Below are positions 8,854 to 16,541 of a stretch of 36,494 bases of DNA, one piece after another. The translations under genes were made by a program, and so were the position numbers. Source of the DNA: Caryophanales bacterium UBA2450 (GTDB lineage Bacteria > Bacillota_I > Bacilli_A > RFN20 > CAG-826); the NCBI GenBank assembly GCA_002342545.1, contig DDQE01000004.1:1-36494 (forward strand), given 5' to 3'. Under the pieces are notes generated by a model that was not told the DNA's origin, made no database searches, and saw only the letters and a list, made by a program, of their open reading frames with translations. The first letter of the stretch is position 1. Every line of letters starts with the position of its first letter.

Positions 8854-10266
8854 ATGAAAGAAAAACCTGTCGTAAAAGGCTATATCAAACAAGCCGTGGG
8901 ACCAATTGTTGATGTTCAATTTACTAATGAACATCTCCCTGAACTTTTAACAGCCTTAAAAATTGATTTACCTGAAGGAAAAACTCTTACTGTTGAAGTT
9001 GCTCAACATATCGGAGATGATGTGGTGAGATGTGTCGCTATGGGACCAACTGAAGGATTAGTGAGAGGTTTAGAAGTTATTTCTACTGAAAAACCAATTG
9101 AAGTTCCAGTAGGAAGAGCCACATTAGGTCGTATGTTTAATGTTTTAGGCGAACCAATTGATGGACTTGAACTTGGTGAAGTTAAAGATGCGAAAAAGAT
9201 GTCGATTCACCGTAACCCTCCAAAATTTAAAGATCAATCAGTAAAAACTGAAATCTTTGAAACCGGTATTAAAGTTATCGATCTACTTTGTCCTTATGTT
9301 AGAGGTGGTAAGATTGGACTTTTCGGTGGTGCTGGAGTCGGTAAAACCGTTTTAATTCAAGAATTAATGAATAATATCGCTAATGAAAAAGGTGGTATTT
9401 CTGTTTTCGCTGGAGTTGGCGAAAGAAGTAGAGAAGGTAATGATTTATATTACGAAATGAAAGAAAGTGGTGTTTTAAGTAAAACTGCTTTAATCTTTGG
9501 CCAAATGAATGAACCTCCAGGAGCGAGAATGAGAGTTGGCCTATCTGGACTTACTATGGCGGAATATTTTAGAGATTATGAACACACAGATGTTTTGCTC
9601 TTTATTGATAACATCTTTAGATTTACCCAAGCTGGTAGTGAAGTTTCTGCTCTATTAGGTAGAATGCCTTCCGCGGTTGGCTATCAACCGACCCTTGCTA
9701 CTGAAATGGGTCAACTTCAAGAAAGAATTACTTCGACTAAAGATGGCTCTATTACGTCAGTTCAAGCAATTTATGTTCCTGCTGATGACTTAACTGACCC
9801 TGCTCCGGCAACTGCATTCTCACATCTAGATGCAAAAACAGTTTTAGACCGTTCTACTGCGGCTCTAGGTATTTATCCAGCGGTTGATCCACTTAATAGT
9901 AGTTCTACAGCTTTAGATCCGCAAATTGTTGGACAAGAACATTATGAAGTCGCCCGTGGAGTTATCGAAATCCTAGAAAGATATAAAGAATTAAGCGATA
10001 TTATCGCTATTCTAGGTATGGATGAGTTATCTACTGAAGATAAAAAGATTGTCGAAAGAGCAAGAAGAATTAGAAACTTCCTCTCTCAGCCATTCCATGT
10101 AGCCTCTCACTTTAACGGCATTCCAGGAATATATGTAAAAGTTGAAGACACTGTCAGAAGTTTTAAAGCTATTCTTAACGGAGAAGCAGACGACCTTCCA
10201 GAAGTGGCCTTCCTATATGTTGGCACAATCGAAGAAGCAAGAAAGAAAGCGGAGTCACTTAAATAA
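8854..10266 (+). CDS. atpD: F-type ATP synthase F1 subunit beta
   Basis: Catalytic subunit that makes or hydrolyses ATP. The 470 residues contain the P-loop GGAGVGKT (158-165), the catalytic glutamate and neighbours in GERSREGND (E189, R190), and the ALLGRMPSAVGYQPTLATEMG segment characteristic of beta subunits. A strong AAAGGAGG site precedes the ATG by a few bases. The stop overlaps the atpC start by one base. Confidence 0.98.
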   Translation: MKEKPVVKGYIKQAVGPIVDVQFTNEHLPELLTALKIDLPEGKTLTVEVAQHIGDDVVRCVAMGPTEGLVRGLEVISTEKPIEVPVGRATLGRMFNVLGEPIDGLELGEVKDAKKMSIHRNPPKFKDQSVKTEIFETGIKVIDLLCPYVRGGKIGLFGGAGVGKTVLIQELMNNIANEKGGISVFAGVGERSREGNDLYYEMKESGVLSKTALIFGQMNEPPGARMRVGLSGLTMAEYFRDYEHTDVLLFIDNIFRFTQAGSEVSALLGRMPSAVGYQPTLATEMGQLQERITSTKDGSITSVQAIYVPADDLTDPAPATAFSHLDAKTVLDRSTAALGIYPAVDPLNSSSTALDPQIVGQEHYEVARGVIEILERYKELSDIIAILGMDELSTEDKKIVERARRIRNFLSQPFHVASHFNGIPGIYVKVEDTVRSFKAILNGEADDLPEVAFLYVGTIEEARKKAESLK

Positions 10267-10670
10267 TGAATAAAGTTATTCATCTAGATATTTATACCCC
10301 GACTGGGAAATACTTATCTAGCGACGTTGACTTTATAAAAGTCACTAGTAGCGTCGCTGTTTTAGGAATTCTTCCAGGGCACGCCCCACTAGTTACTACT
10401 TTAGAAATTTGTAAATTAACTTTACGAATTAATAATGTTGATAATTATTATGCAATAGGCGGGGGAGTTTTAAATATTAAAAAAGACCGTTCAGCGGTGA
10501 TGCTATTAAATTCCATTGAACGATCAGATGAAATTGATTTTAATCGCGCTAATAAAGCAAAGTCTCGAGCGGAAGAAAGACTAAACGCTCGTAGTGAAGA
10601 ATTAGATGTCACCAGAGCCCAAGCTGCTTTAAGTCGAGCTCTTAATCGATTATCACTTAAAGACGAATAA
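10266..10670 (+). CDS. atpC: F-type ATP synthase F1 subunit epsilon
   Basis: Rotor subunit that couples gamma to the c-ring and can inhibit ATP hydrolysis. The 134 residues show the N-terminal beta-sandwich (LDIYTPTGKYLSSDVDFIKV, then GILPGHAPLVT) and a C-terminal two-helix part with the usual A-x-x-R-A-E-x-R-L pattern. It is the last gene of the ATP synthase set, and its 3' end seems to contain the promoter of ppa. Confidence 0.95.
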   Translation: MNKVIHLDIYTPTGKYLSSDVDFIKVTSSVAVLGILPGHAPLVTTLEICKLTLRINNVDNYYAIGGGVLNIKKDRSAVMLLNSIERSDEIDFNRANKAKSRAEERLNARSEELDVTRAQAALSRALNRLSLKDE

Positions 10671-10678
10671 GATATAAT
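10650..10678 (+). promoter_or_regulatory. Possible internal promoter for ppa and trmL
   Basis: TTATCA (10650-10655), 17 bases, then a consensus TATAAT (10673-10678) overlapping the end of atpC. It would let ppa and trmL be expressed apart from the ATP synthase genes. No terminator is seen between atpC and ppa, so readthrough is also likely. Confidence 0.4.
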
Positions 10679-10701
10679 TATTATATAAAGGAGAAAACAA
10701 T

Positions 10702-11265
10702 ATGCATTCATGGCATGATGTCAAAGCGTGTAGAGTTACACCTGATAAATTTTTAGCTCTCATCGAGATTTCTAAAGGAAGTAAGAATAAATACGAATTA
10801 GATAAAGAGACCGGTCACTTGATTTTAGATAGAGTTCTTTTTACTAGTACTCACTATCCTCAAAACTATGGTTTTATTCCTAGAACCTACGCTAGAGATT
10901 ATGACCCACTTGATGTTTTAGTTCTTTGTAGTGAATCAATTATTCCTATGTCTTTTGTCGAATGTAAGCCAATTGGCGTTCTGATTATGAAAGATAACGG
11001 GTTATTTGATGAAAAGATTATTGCAGTTCCTTTAAATGACCCATTTTATTCTCCATATAATTCTATTAAAGATATTCCTGCTCACATCATGGATGAAATT
11101 AAACATTTCTTCGCTGTTTATAAAACTTTAGAAAATAAAGCCACCGCCATTGATGAAGTCAAAGATGTCGATGTCGCTAAACAAATTATTCGAGATTGTA
11201 TTAAAGCCTATAAGACCACAATCGAACCAAAACATTTAGCGGAAAAACACGCTCGCGGTTTATGA
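10702..11265 (+). CDS. ppa: Inorganic pyrophosphatase, family I
   Basis: Cytosolic Mg2+-dependent enzyme that hydrolyses PPi to two phosphates. The 187 residues contain the family signature DYDPLDV (metal ligands D66, D68, D71), KYEL near residue 30 and a conserved HYPQNYGFIPRTY stretch (51-63). An AAAGGAG site precedes the ATG by about 8 bases. The stop overlaps the trmL start by four bases (ATGA). Its presence beside a PPi-using phosphofructokinase is notable, since the two enzymes compete for PPi. Confidence 0.95.
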   Translation: MHSWHDVKACRVTPDKFLALIEISKGSKNKYELDKETGHLILDRVLFTSTHYPQNYGFIPRTYARDYDPLDVLVLCSESIIPMSFVECKPIGVLIMKDNGLFDEKIIAVPLNDPFYSPYNSIKDIPAHIMDEIKHFFAVYKTLENKATAIDEVKDVDVAKQIIRDCIKAYKTTIEPKHLAEKHARGL

Positions 11266-11780
11266 TTCATATCGTCTTATATCAACCTGAAAAACCGCAA
11301 AATACAGGGAACATCATGAGAACATGTGTAGCGATTAACGCTACACTTGATATCATTGGTCCCCTTTCTTTTTCTTTGGACGCTAAAGATCTTAAAAGAG
11401 CGGGATTAGATTATATCGATTCTTTAAAATATCATTATTTTTCAACTTACGAAGAATATTTAAAAGAATATCCTCACGCTGATACTTATTACGTCACTAG
11501 ATATAGTGACAAGGTCTATTCAGAATTTATTTTTCAAGGTATTACACACGATATACATCTAATGTTTGGAAGAGAGTCTACAGGTATCCCTCATGATATT
11601 TTAAGAAGTCACCCTGATAGATTACTTAGAATTCCTATGGTACCTGAGGCAAGAAGTTTAAATTTATCTAACTCCGTTGCGATAGTGGTCTATGAAGTTC
11701 TTAGACAATTAAAATACCCTAATTTGTCCACTCATGAGGCAATTAAGGGTGAAGATTTCTTATTTAAGGAAAAAGATTAA
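11262..11780 (+). CDS. trmL: tRNA (cytidine/uridine-34-2'-O)-methyltransferase
   Basis: SPOUT-family enzyme that methylates the ribose of the wobble base in certain leucine tRNAs using SAM. The 172 residues carry the three knot motifs: KPQNTGNIMRTC (11-22), LMFGRESTGIP (about 101-111) and the C-terminal SLNLSNSVAIVVYE. Length and motifs match TrmL (YibK/CspR). The start overlaps the ppa stop as ATGA, so the pair is translationally coupled. The stop overlaps the convergent rqcH stop. Confidence 0.92.
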   Translation: MIHIVLYQPEKPQNTGNIMRTCVAINATLDIIGPLSFSLDAKDLKRAGLDYIDSLKYHYFSTYEEYLKEYPHADTYYVTRYSDKVYSEFIFQGITHDIHLMFGRESTGIPHDILRSHPDRLLRIPMVPEARSLNLSNSVAIVVYEVLRQLKYPNLSTHEAIKGEDFLFKEKD

Positions 11781-11790
11781 AATCTTTTTT
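11770..11790. terminator. Weak bidirectional hairpin at the trmL/rqcH junction
   Basis: aaaaagat (11770-11777), loop taaa, atcttttt (11782-11789). The stem is almost all A-T and overlaps both stop codons. It could end transcription from either side, but its stability is low. Confidence 0.3.
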
Positions 11791-13156
11791 GATTGAGTAA
11801 TAACTTTTTGGTAGAGTCTCTTACTTCTTTTAAATTATAAGACTCGTATTTATTAAGTAAAACTTGGCCGATGAATTGGCCTTTTTTGATATCTTTAATT
11901 TTCGCTACCTGTAGTTCTGCATCACTTTTTCCTGAAAGAAGCAAAGCAATTTCTAATCCTACTAGCAAGGTTTCTTTATTGACATTATTAGAAAAGATAA
12001 CGACGTGAGAAGCACTGTAATTAGCGACATGAATAAAAGTGTCTTCTTTGTTAGCTTTTTTAAAAGTTAAGTTGTTATTTTGTTCTTTGTTTTTACCAAA
12101 CCCAATTCTAATTCCTCGATATTCGACGTAATAAGGAGAATTAGAGGAGACTATTTGTTTATTTTTCTTCGATTGAGTTTTAGGCAAATATTTATAGCTC
12201 AGTTCTAATATTTCTTCTTCGCTTAAATAATCAAAGATATTTAATAAATGTTCAAATTCTTCGATTTCTTTTTTAGCGATTGTAGTTTCTCTAAGGTCAT
12301 TTTCTATCGTACGCTTATATTTTTTATATTTATTAAATAAGTTAGAGGCATTTTCCTCAATAGAGATATCTTTATTATATATAGAGGATATAGACTCTAT
12401 GACTTTATCTAATTCTTCTTTTTCATATTTATAAGTTAATAAACTTTCTCCATATTCTTTATAGATAAGTTTACTTTCTGCTTCATTACATTCGTTTTCC
12501 AAAACTTTAACTTTTCTTTTCAGAGATTTCACTTTTCCTTTAAAGAAATTATATAAAGGAAGAGCTTTTTCTTTTTGCTTTAAATTAAGAGAATCTAAAA
12601 CGTATTTTGCTATATCTTGATTATACTTATTATAATCAAATTCTCCCATTTCTAATTCTTTATTTTTGCTTAAAGGAACATATTTCATCTTTTGAATTAC
12701 AGGTCTAGAGGCTGATAAATCAGAATAATGTTTAGCAAAGATAATATTTTCTTTTGAATCTAAGAAAATCAAATTCGAAATAGTGGGAATTAACTCTAAA
12801 ATAAGGTAATAAGTTTCTTTCTCATAAAAGTCGTTAGATTTATGTAAGGTGAATTTAATTACTCGGTCTTTATTTACTACTTCAATCGCAACAACATAAG
12901 ATCCCTTTAAGTATTTTCTTAAATTATCGTTTAATTGTCCTAACACTGTATGGCTATTAAAATCTACATTTACAAAACCTAAAAATGGGGAAGAGTGGTT
13001 TAAGCTGATTAAAAGCTTTTCTTTATTATAAAAAGAAAAAGATAACAAGATATCATGTGAGTTTACCACAACCACGTTAGTGATAAAGCTATTAATAATT
13101 TTCTTGTCTAAATCTTCTTTAATTTGAAAAACGCCATTTAGATTTAATTTTTCAAT
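11777..13156 (-). CDS. rqcH: Rqc2/RqcH-family ribosome quality control protein (NFACT)
   Basis: Binds stalled 50S subunits and recruits Ala-tRNA to add C-terminal alanine tails that mark stalled peptides for degradation. The C-terminal NFACT-R domain is clear (YRGIRIGFGKN, HVANYSASHVVIFS), preceded by charged coiled-coil helices and an NFACT-N domain. The first standard start, GTG at 13075, would cut off the first helix. The frame stays open upstream to 13156, directly after a stop, encoding I-E-K-L-N-L-N-G-V-F, which fits the conserved N-terminus. With an ATT start at 13156 the DR motif (in NKDRVIKF) falls at residues 97-98, the same numbering as in Bacillus subtilis RqcH. The protein is then 459 residues, against about 570 in Bacillus, so the middle helices are shortened. 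No strong ribosome-binding site is seen, only AAGG. Confidence 0.85.
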   Translation of the reverse strand: MEKLNLNGVFQIKEDLDKKIINSFITNVVVVNSHDILLSFSFYNKEKLLISLNHSSPFLGFVNVDFNSHTVLGQLNDNLRKYLKGSYVVAIEVVNKDRVIKFTLHKSNDFYEKETYYLILELIPTISNLIFLDSKENIIFAKHYSDLSASRPVIQKMKYVPLSKNKELEMGEFDYNKYNQDIAKYVLDSLNLKQKEKALPLYNFFKGKVKSLKRKVKVLENECNEAESKLIYKEYGESLLTYKYEKEELDKVIESISSIYNKDISIEENASNLFNKYKKYKRTIENDLRETTIAKKEIEEFEHLLNIFDYLSEEEILELSYKYLPKTQSKKNKQIVSSNSPYYVEYRGIRIGFGKNKEQNNNLTFKKANKEDTFIHVANYSASHVVIFSNNVNKETLLVGLEIALLLSGKSDAELQVAKIKDIKKGQFIGQVLLNKYESYNLKEVRDSTKKLLLNQKRF

Positions 13157-13184
13157 CTAGCCTTATTATTTCATAAGATTAAGT

Positions 13185-13213
13185 TTGATAAAAGATAAAT
13201 AGATACTTATAAT
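13185..13213 (+). promoter_or_regulatory. Strong promoter for gmk, placing transcription start at or next to the ATG
   Basis: TTGATA (13185-13190), exactly 17 bases, consensus TATAAT (13208-13213). Only 8 bases lie between the -10 box and the gmk ATG at 13222, so the expected start of transcription falls within a base or two of the start codon. Confidence 0.8.
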
Positions 13214-13221
13214 ATATAAAA

Positions 13222-13794
13222 ATGAAAAAAGGGTTACTTATTATTTTGTCAGGTCCTTCTGGTGTAGGTAAAGGAACAATCAGAAGATATATCATGGATA
13301 ACTATAATATCCAACTTTCTTATTCCATTTCTATGACCACCAGGCCTCAAAGAGAAAAGGAAGTCGAAGGTGTCGATTATTACTTTGTTAGTAATGAAGA
13401 ATTCGACCGTAACATTAAAGAAGATAATTTCTTAGAATGGGAAGAATTTGTTGGAAATCGATATGGCACTCCTAAAGACAAAGTAGAAGAACTTAGAAAT
13501 AAAGGGAAAAACGTCTTTCTAGAAATCGAAGTAAACGGGGCCGCAGAAGTGATGAAGAAAGTAACAGACGACCGCGTTATCTCCTTCTTCTTAATGCCAC
13601 CAAATATTCAAGCATTAGAATCTAGAATTAGAAGAAGAAAAACAGAAAGTGAAGAAGTCATTCAGGCTCGACTTAATAAAGGAAAGAGCGAAATGACAAA
13701 AGCTGACCAATATGACCACGTCATTCTCAATGACGACGTTGCTAGAGCCAGTAGAGAAATTGTAGATCTCATCAATAGAAAATTAAAAAGTTAA
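13222..13794 (+). CDS. gmk: Guanylate kinase
   Basis: Phosphorylates GMP (and dGMP) with ATP to form GDP. The 190 residues contain the P-loop SGPSGVGKGT (10-19) and the GMP-binding segment SISMTTRPQREKEVEGVDYYFV (starting near 36). There is no ribosome-binding site: a consensus -10 box ends 8 bases before the ATG, so the mRNA is predicted to be leaderless or nearly so. It is the first gene of a long co-directional run. In most Bacillota rpoZ and coaBC stand between gmk and priA; here priA follows after 8 bases. Confidence 0.96.
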   Translation: MKKGLLIILSGPSGVGKGTIRRYIMDNYNIQLSYSISMTTRPQREKEVEGVDYYFVSNEEFDRNIKEDNFLEWEEFVGNRYGTPKDKVEELRNKGKNVFLEIEVNGAAEVMKKVTDDRVISFFLMPPNIQALESRIRRRKTESEEVIQARLNKGKSEMTKADQYDHVILNDDVARASREIVDLINRKLKS

Positions 13795-13802
13795 GGACGA
13801 AC

Positions 13803-15998
13803 ATGAAAATAATTGAACTACTCATTGAGCATAATAATTATTCGTTGAATCGTCCTTTTTCTTATGTTTATTTTGGTGATAAACCCGTCGACAAAGGATA
13901 TCGTGTTTTGGTGAAATTTAATCACCAAGAATTAGTGGGCTATGTTATTAAAGTTAAAAAGACTAATAAATCTAAAAAAGAATTGGAAGAAGAACTGGGC
14001 TTTAATATTGATGAAATTTTAGATGTAATTGATTCTTCTCCTTTATTAAATGAAGACTTAATGAATCTCGCTGATCGAGTAAGTGAATATTATTTAGCAA
14101 GTAAAATTTCTGTTCTTCAAACGATGTTACCCCCTTCTTTAAGTCCAAGGAGAAGTTCTTTAAGAGCTCCTAAAATCGCTTACGACCAATATGTTGTGAT
14201 TAAGGATTATGATGAAAGTGATTTAACCTCCACTCAAATTGAATTACTACGCTTAATTAGTAAAAATGCCCCTGTTTTAAAAAGAGAAATTAAACAGGTT
14301 AGTGTTTTAAATAAATTAATCGAATATAATCGCGTTGAAATCATTAAAGAAGAAAAAAGAAGATTACAAATTCCTCATTATGAAAAAGTTAATATTCCTA
14401 ATTTGACTATTGACCAGAAAAAAGTTGTTGATGAGTTTAATAATTCAAGTGATCAAATCTATTTATTAGAGGGGGTTACTGGTAGCGGGAAGAGCGAAGT
14501 CTATTTACATTTATCTAAACAAATATTAGAAAAAGGTAAATCGGTATTAATGTTAGTGCCTGAAATATCTCTTACTCCTATGATGATGAGAAACTTTATT
14601 TCTAGATTTGGTGAAGATGTGGCCATTCTTCATAGTGAATTAACACCTGCAGAAAAATATGATGAATATCGTAAAATTGCTTCTAATAAATGTAAAATTG
14701 TAGTAGGCGCACGTAGTGCGATATTTGCCCCACTTAATAACATTGGTTTAATTATCTTAGATGAAGAACATGTCGAGAGTTATAAACAAGATGTTCCTCC
14801 TTTTTATCACGCTAGAGAGGTAGCGATCTTAAGAAGTAAGATGCATAACTGCAAAGTTCTTTTAGGTAGCGCCACCCCATCTTTAGAAAGTAGAGCAAGA
14901 GCAGGTAAAGGTGTTTATCATTTATTAACATTAAATAAAAGAATTAATGAAAAGGAACTTCCAAAAACCACAATCGTCAATATGACTGACTACCATAATA
15001 TTGATCGAGAAAGTTATATCTTTTCTTTAAAACTTAAAAGTGCGATTCAAAAGAATTTAGATAACTTTAATCAAACTATTCTTCTTATTAATAAAAGAGG
15101 ATTCTCTACTAGTGTATATTGTCGAAGCTGTGGACATATTTTTAAATGTCCAACTTGTAATATTCCTTTAACCTATCATAAGAGTGATAGAATGCTTAAA
15201 TGTCATCACTGTAATTATTGCGAAGTCGATCGTGAAGTTTGCCCTGAATGTGGTTCTAAATATTTAATGCGAGTGGGTTATGGAACTGAACGAATTGAAG
15301 AAGAAGTTCATAAATTATTCCCAGAAGCAAGAACCCTTAGACTAGATAGTGATTCCGCTAAAATCAGAACGAAGATTCCACAAATCATTGAGGCCTTTAG
15401 AAATAAAGAGGCAGATATTTTAATTGGTACTCAAATGATTGCCAAAGGTCATGACTTCCCTGATGTCACTTTAGTGGGTGTGGTTAACGCTGATATTGGT
15501 TTATCTTTACCAAGTTATCGAAGTAGTGAAAGAGTGTTTCAACTTATTACTCAAGCAGTTGGAAGAAGCGGCAGAAGTGACAAAAAAGGGGAAGCAATTA
15601 TTCAAACCTATTCTCCTACTCACTACGCTATTACCATGGCCGCAAGACAAGACTATGAACTTTTCTACAGAAAAGAAATGGAAATTAGAAAGCTACAATT
15701 CTATCCACCTTATTCCTTTATTGCTAGTATTGTCGTAGCCTCTAAAAATGAAGAACTTACCATTGATACAGTTTATCGAATTATTGATAAATTAGCGGAG
15801 GAGTTAAAAGAAGAAGCGGTGATATTAGGTCCAACTACTCCTTATGTTCCTTATGAGAACAACAAGCATATTCGCTCAATTATGGTTAAATATCGCAAAG
15901 CCGAAATAGTAAAGCCTGCCTTAGAAAAACTCTTAAAGAGCAGCCTAAATAAAAGCGGAATCTCTTTAACAGTGAATATTGACCCTTACAATTTATAA
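13803..15998 (+). CDS. priA: Primosomal helicase PriA
   Basis: 3'-5' superfamily 2 DNA helicase that reloads the replication machinery at stalled forks. The 731 residues show the N-terminal DNA-binding part (1-110), Walker A GVTGSGKS (224-231), DEEH box (320-323), and the zinc-binding insert with cysteines at 440, 443, 449, 452, 467, 470, 480 and 483, followed by the second helicase lobe (IGTQMIAKGHDFPDVTLVG, then QAVGRSGR). An AAGGA site lies a few bases before the ATG. In the usual Bacillota order def and fmt follow; both are absent here. Confidence 0.97.
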   Translation: MKIIELLIEHNNYSLNRPFSYVYFGDKPVDKGYRVLVKFNHQELVGYVIKVKKTNKSKKELEEELGFNIDEILDVIDSSPLLNEDLMNLADRVSEYYLASKISVLQTMLPPSLSPRRSSLRAPKIAYDQYVVIKDYDESDLTSTQIELLRLISKNAPVLKREIKQVSVLNKLIEYNRVEIIKEEKRRLQIPHYEKVNIPNLTIDQKKVVDEFNNSSDQIYLLEGVTGSGKSEVYLHLSKQILEKGKSVLMLVPEISLTPMMMRNFISRFGEDVAILHSELTPAEKYDEYRKIASNKCKIVVGARSAIFAPLNNIGLIILDEEHVESYKQDVPPFYHAREVAILRSKMHNCKVLLGSATPSLESRARAGKGVYHLLTLNKRINEKELPKTTIVNMTDYHNIDRESYIFSLKLKSAIQKNLDNFNQTILLINKRGFSTSVYCRSCGHIFKCPTCNIPLTYHKSDRMLKCHHCNYCEVDREVCPECGSKYLMRVGYGTERIEEEVHKLFPEARTLRLDSDSAKIRTKIPQIIEAFRNKEADILIGTQMIAKGHDFPDVTLVGVVNADIGLSLPSYRSSERVFQLITQAVGRSGRSDKKGEAIIQTYSPTHYAITMAARQDYELFYRKEMEIRKLQFYPPYSFIASIVVASKNEELTIDTVYRIIDKLAEELKEEAVILGPTTPYVPYENNKHIRSIMVKYRKAEIVKPALEKLLKSSLNKSGISLTVNIDPYNL

Positions 15999-16015
15999 TG
16001 AAATTGTAGTATAGT
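15986..16015 (+). promoter_or_regulatory. Possible promoter for the 148-aa gene
   Basis: TTACAA (15986-15991), 18 bases, TATAGT (16010-16015), partly inside the end of priA. The downstream gene has its own GAGG site. The -35 match is poor. Confidence 0.3.
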
Positions 16016-16033
16016 ATTAGGCGAGGTAAATTT

Positions 16034-16480
16034 ATGATTAGTGTATTTATATATGGTTTAGATCAATTCTTAGTTGGCGATTTATCTGTTTCTTTAGGTA
16101 AAGATTTAGCTAAAGTTTATGAAGTTGATGAAGATGAAATTAACTTTGTTGCTCCTAACACAATGGTGTTCCATAAAAGAGCGGAACAAACTTCCTGGAG
16201 AGTAATCGTGGAAGTTAATGTCCCTAAAAAACTTGAAGTCTTACAAGACCAAGCTCAAAAAGTAATTGTCCATCATATTAAACAAATCGCTATTCACGTA
16301 GAAATCTTATTTAAGTATTTCCTAATGGATCATCACTATCTAGAAATTAACGAAGAATATCCTTTATATCTCGAGGAAAAAGATGATATCGAAATTGAAA
16401 CCGATTATCCTGAAGACCTACAAGAAGGTGAAGGGGACGACGAGATTTATACTGGAGATATATTTGCAGGTTTGAAATAA
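16034..16480 (+). CDS. Unknown 148-residue protein with acidic C-terminus
   Basis: I do not recognise this gene. It is soluble, with no signal peptide or membrane helix. Residues 1-100 alternate in a beta-alpha-beta-alpha pattern (SVFIYGLD, a helix with SLGKDLAKVY, WRVIVEVNVP, and a long helix DQAQKVIVHHIKQIAIHVEI). That pattern loosely recalls half of the tautomerase/MIF fold, but the catalytic Pro at residue 2 is absent (Ile), so this is only a shape analogy. The last 35 residues are very acidic. A GAGGT site lies upstream of the ATG. It sits exactly where def and fmt normally lie between priA and rsmB, and a terminator follows it. Confidence 0.75.
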   Translation: MISVFIYGLDQFLVGDLSVSLGKDLAKVYEVDEDEINFVAPNTMVFHKRAEQTSWRVIVEVNVPKKLEVLQDQAQKVIVHHIKQIAIHVEILFKYFLMDHHYLEINEEYPLYLEEKDDIEIETDYPEDLQEGEGDDEIYTGDIFAGLK

Positions 16481-16484
16481 TTAG

Positions 16485-16510
16485 AAGAACGACTTAGTCG
16501 TTTTTTCTTT
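16485..16510 (+). terminator. Intrinsic terminator after the 148-aa gene
   Basis: aacgac (16488-16493), loop tta, gtcgtt (16497-16502), then ttttcttt. The upstream AAG can extend the stem into the T run. It separates the gmk-priA transcript from the rsmB-like gene. Confidence 0.7.
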
Positions 16511-16529
16511 ATCGATTTATAAAATTTAG

Positions 16530-16535
16530 TATAAT
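16530..16535 (+). promoter_or_regulatory. -10 box directly before the rsmB-like gene (leaderless)
   Basis: A consensus TATAAT ends 6 bases before the ATG at 16542, right after a terminator. The -35 region is weak (TTTATC near 16508 is the best candidate). The expected transcription start coincides with the A of the ATG, and no ribosome-binding site is present. Confidence 0.65.
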
Positions 16536-16541
16536 ATTCCC

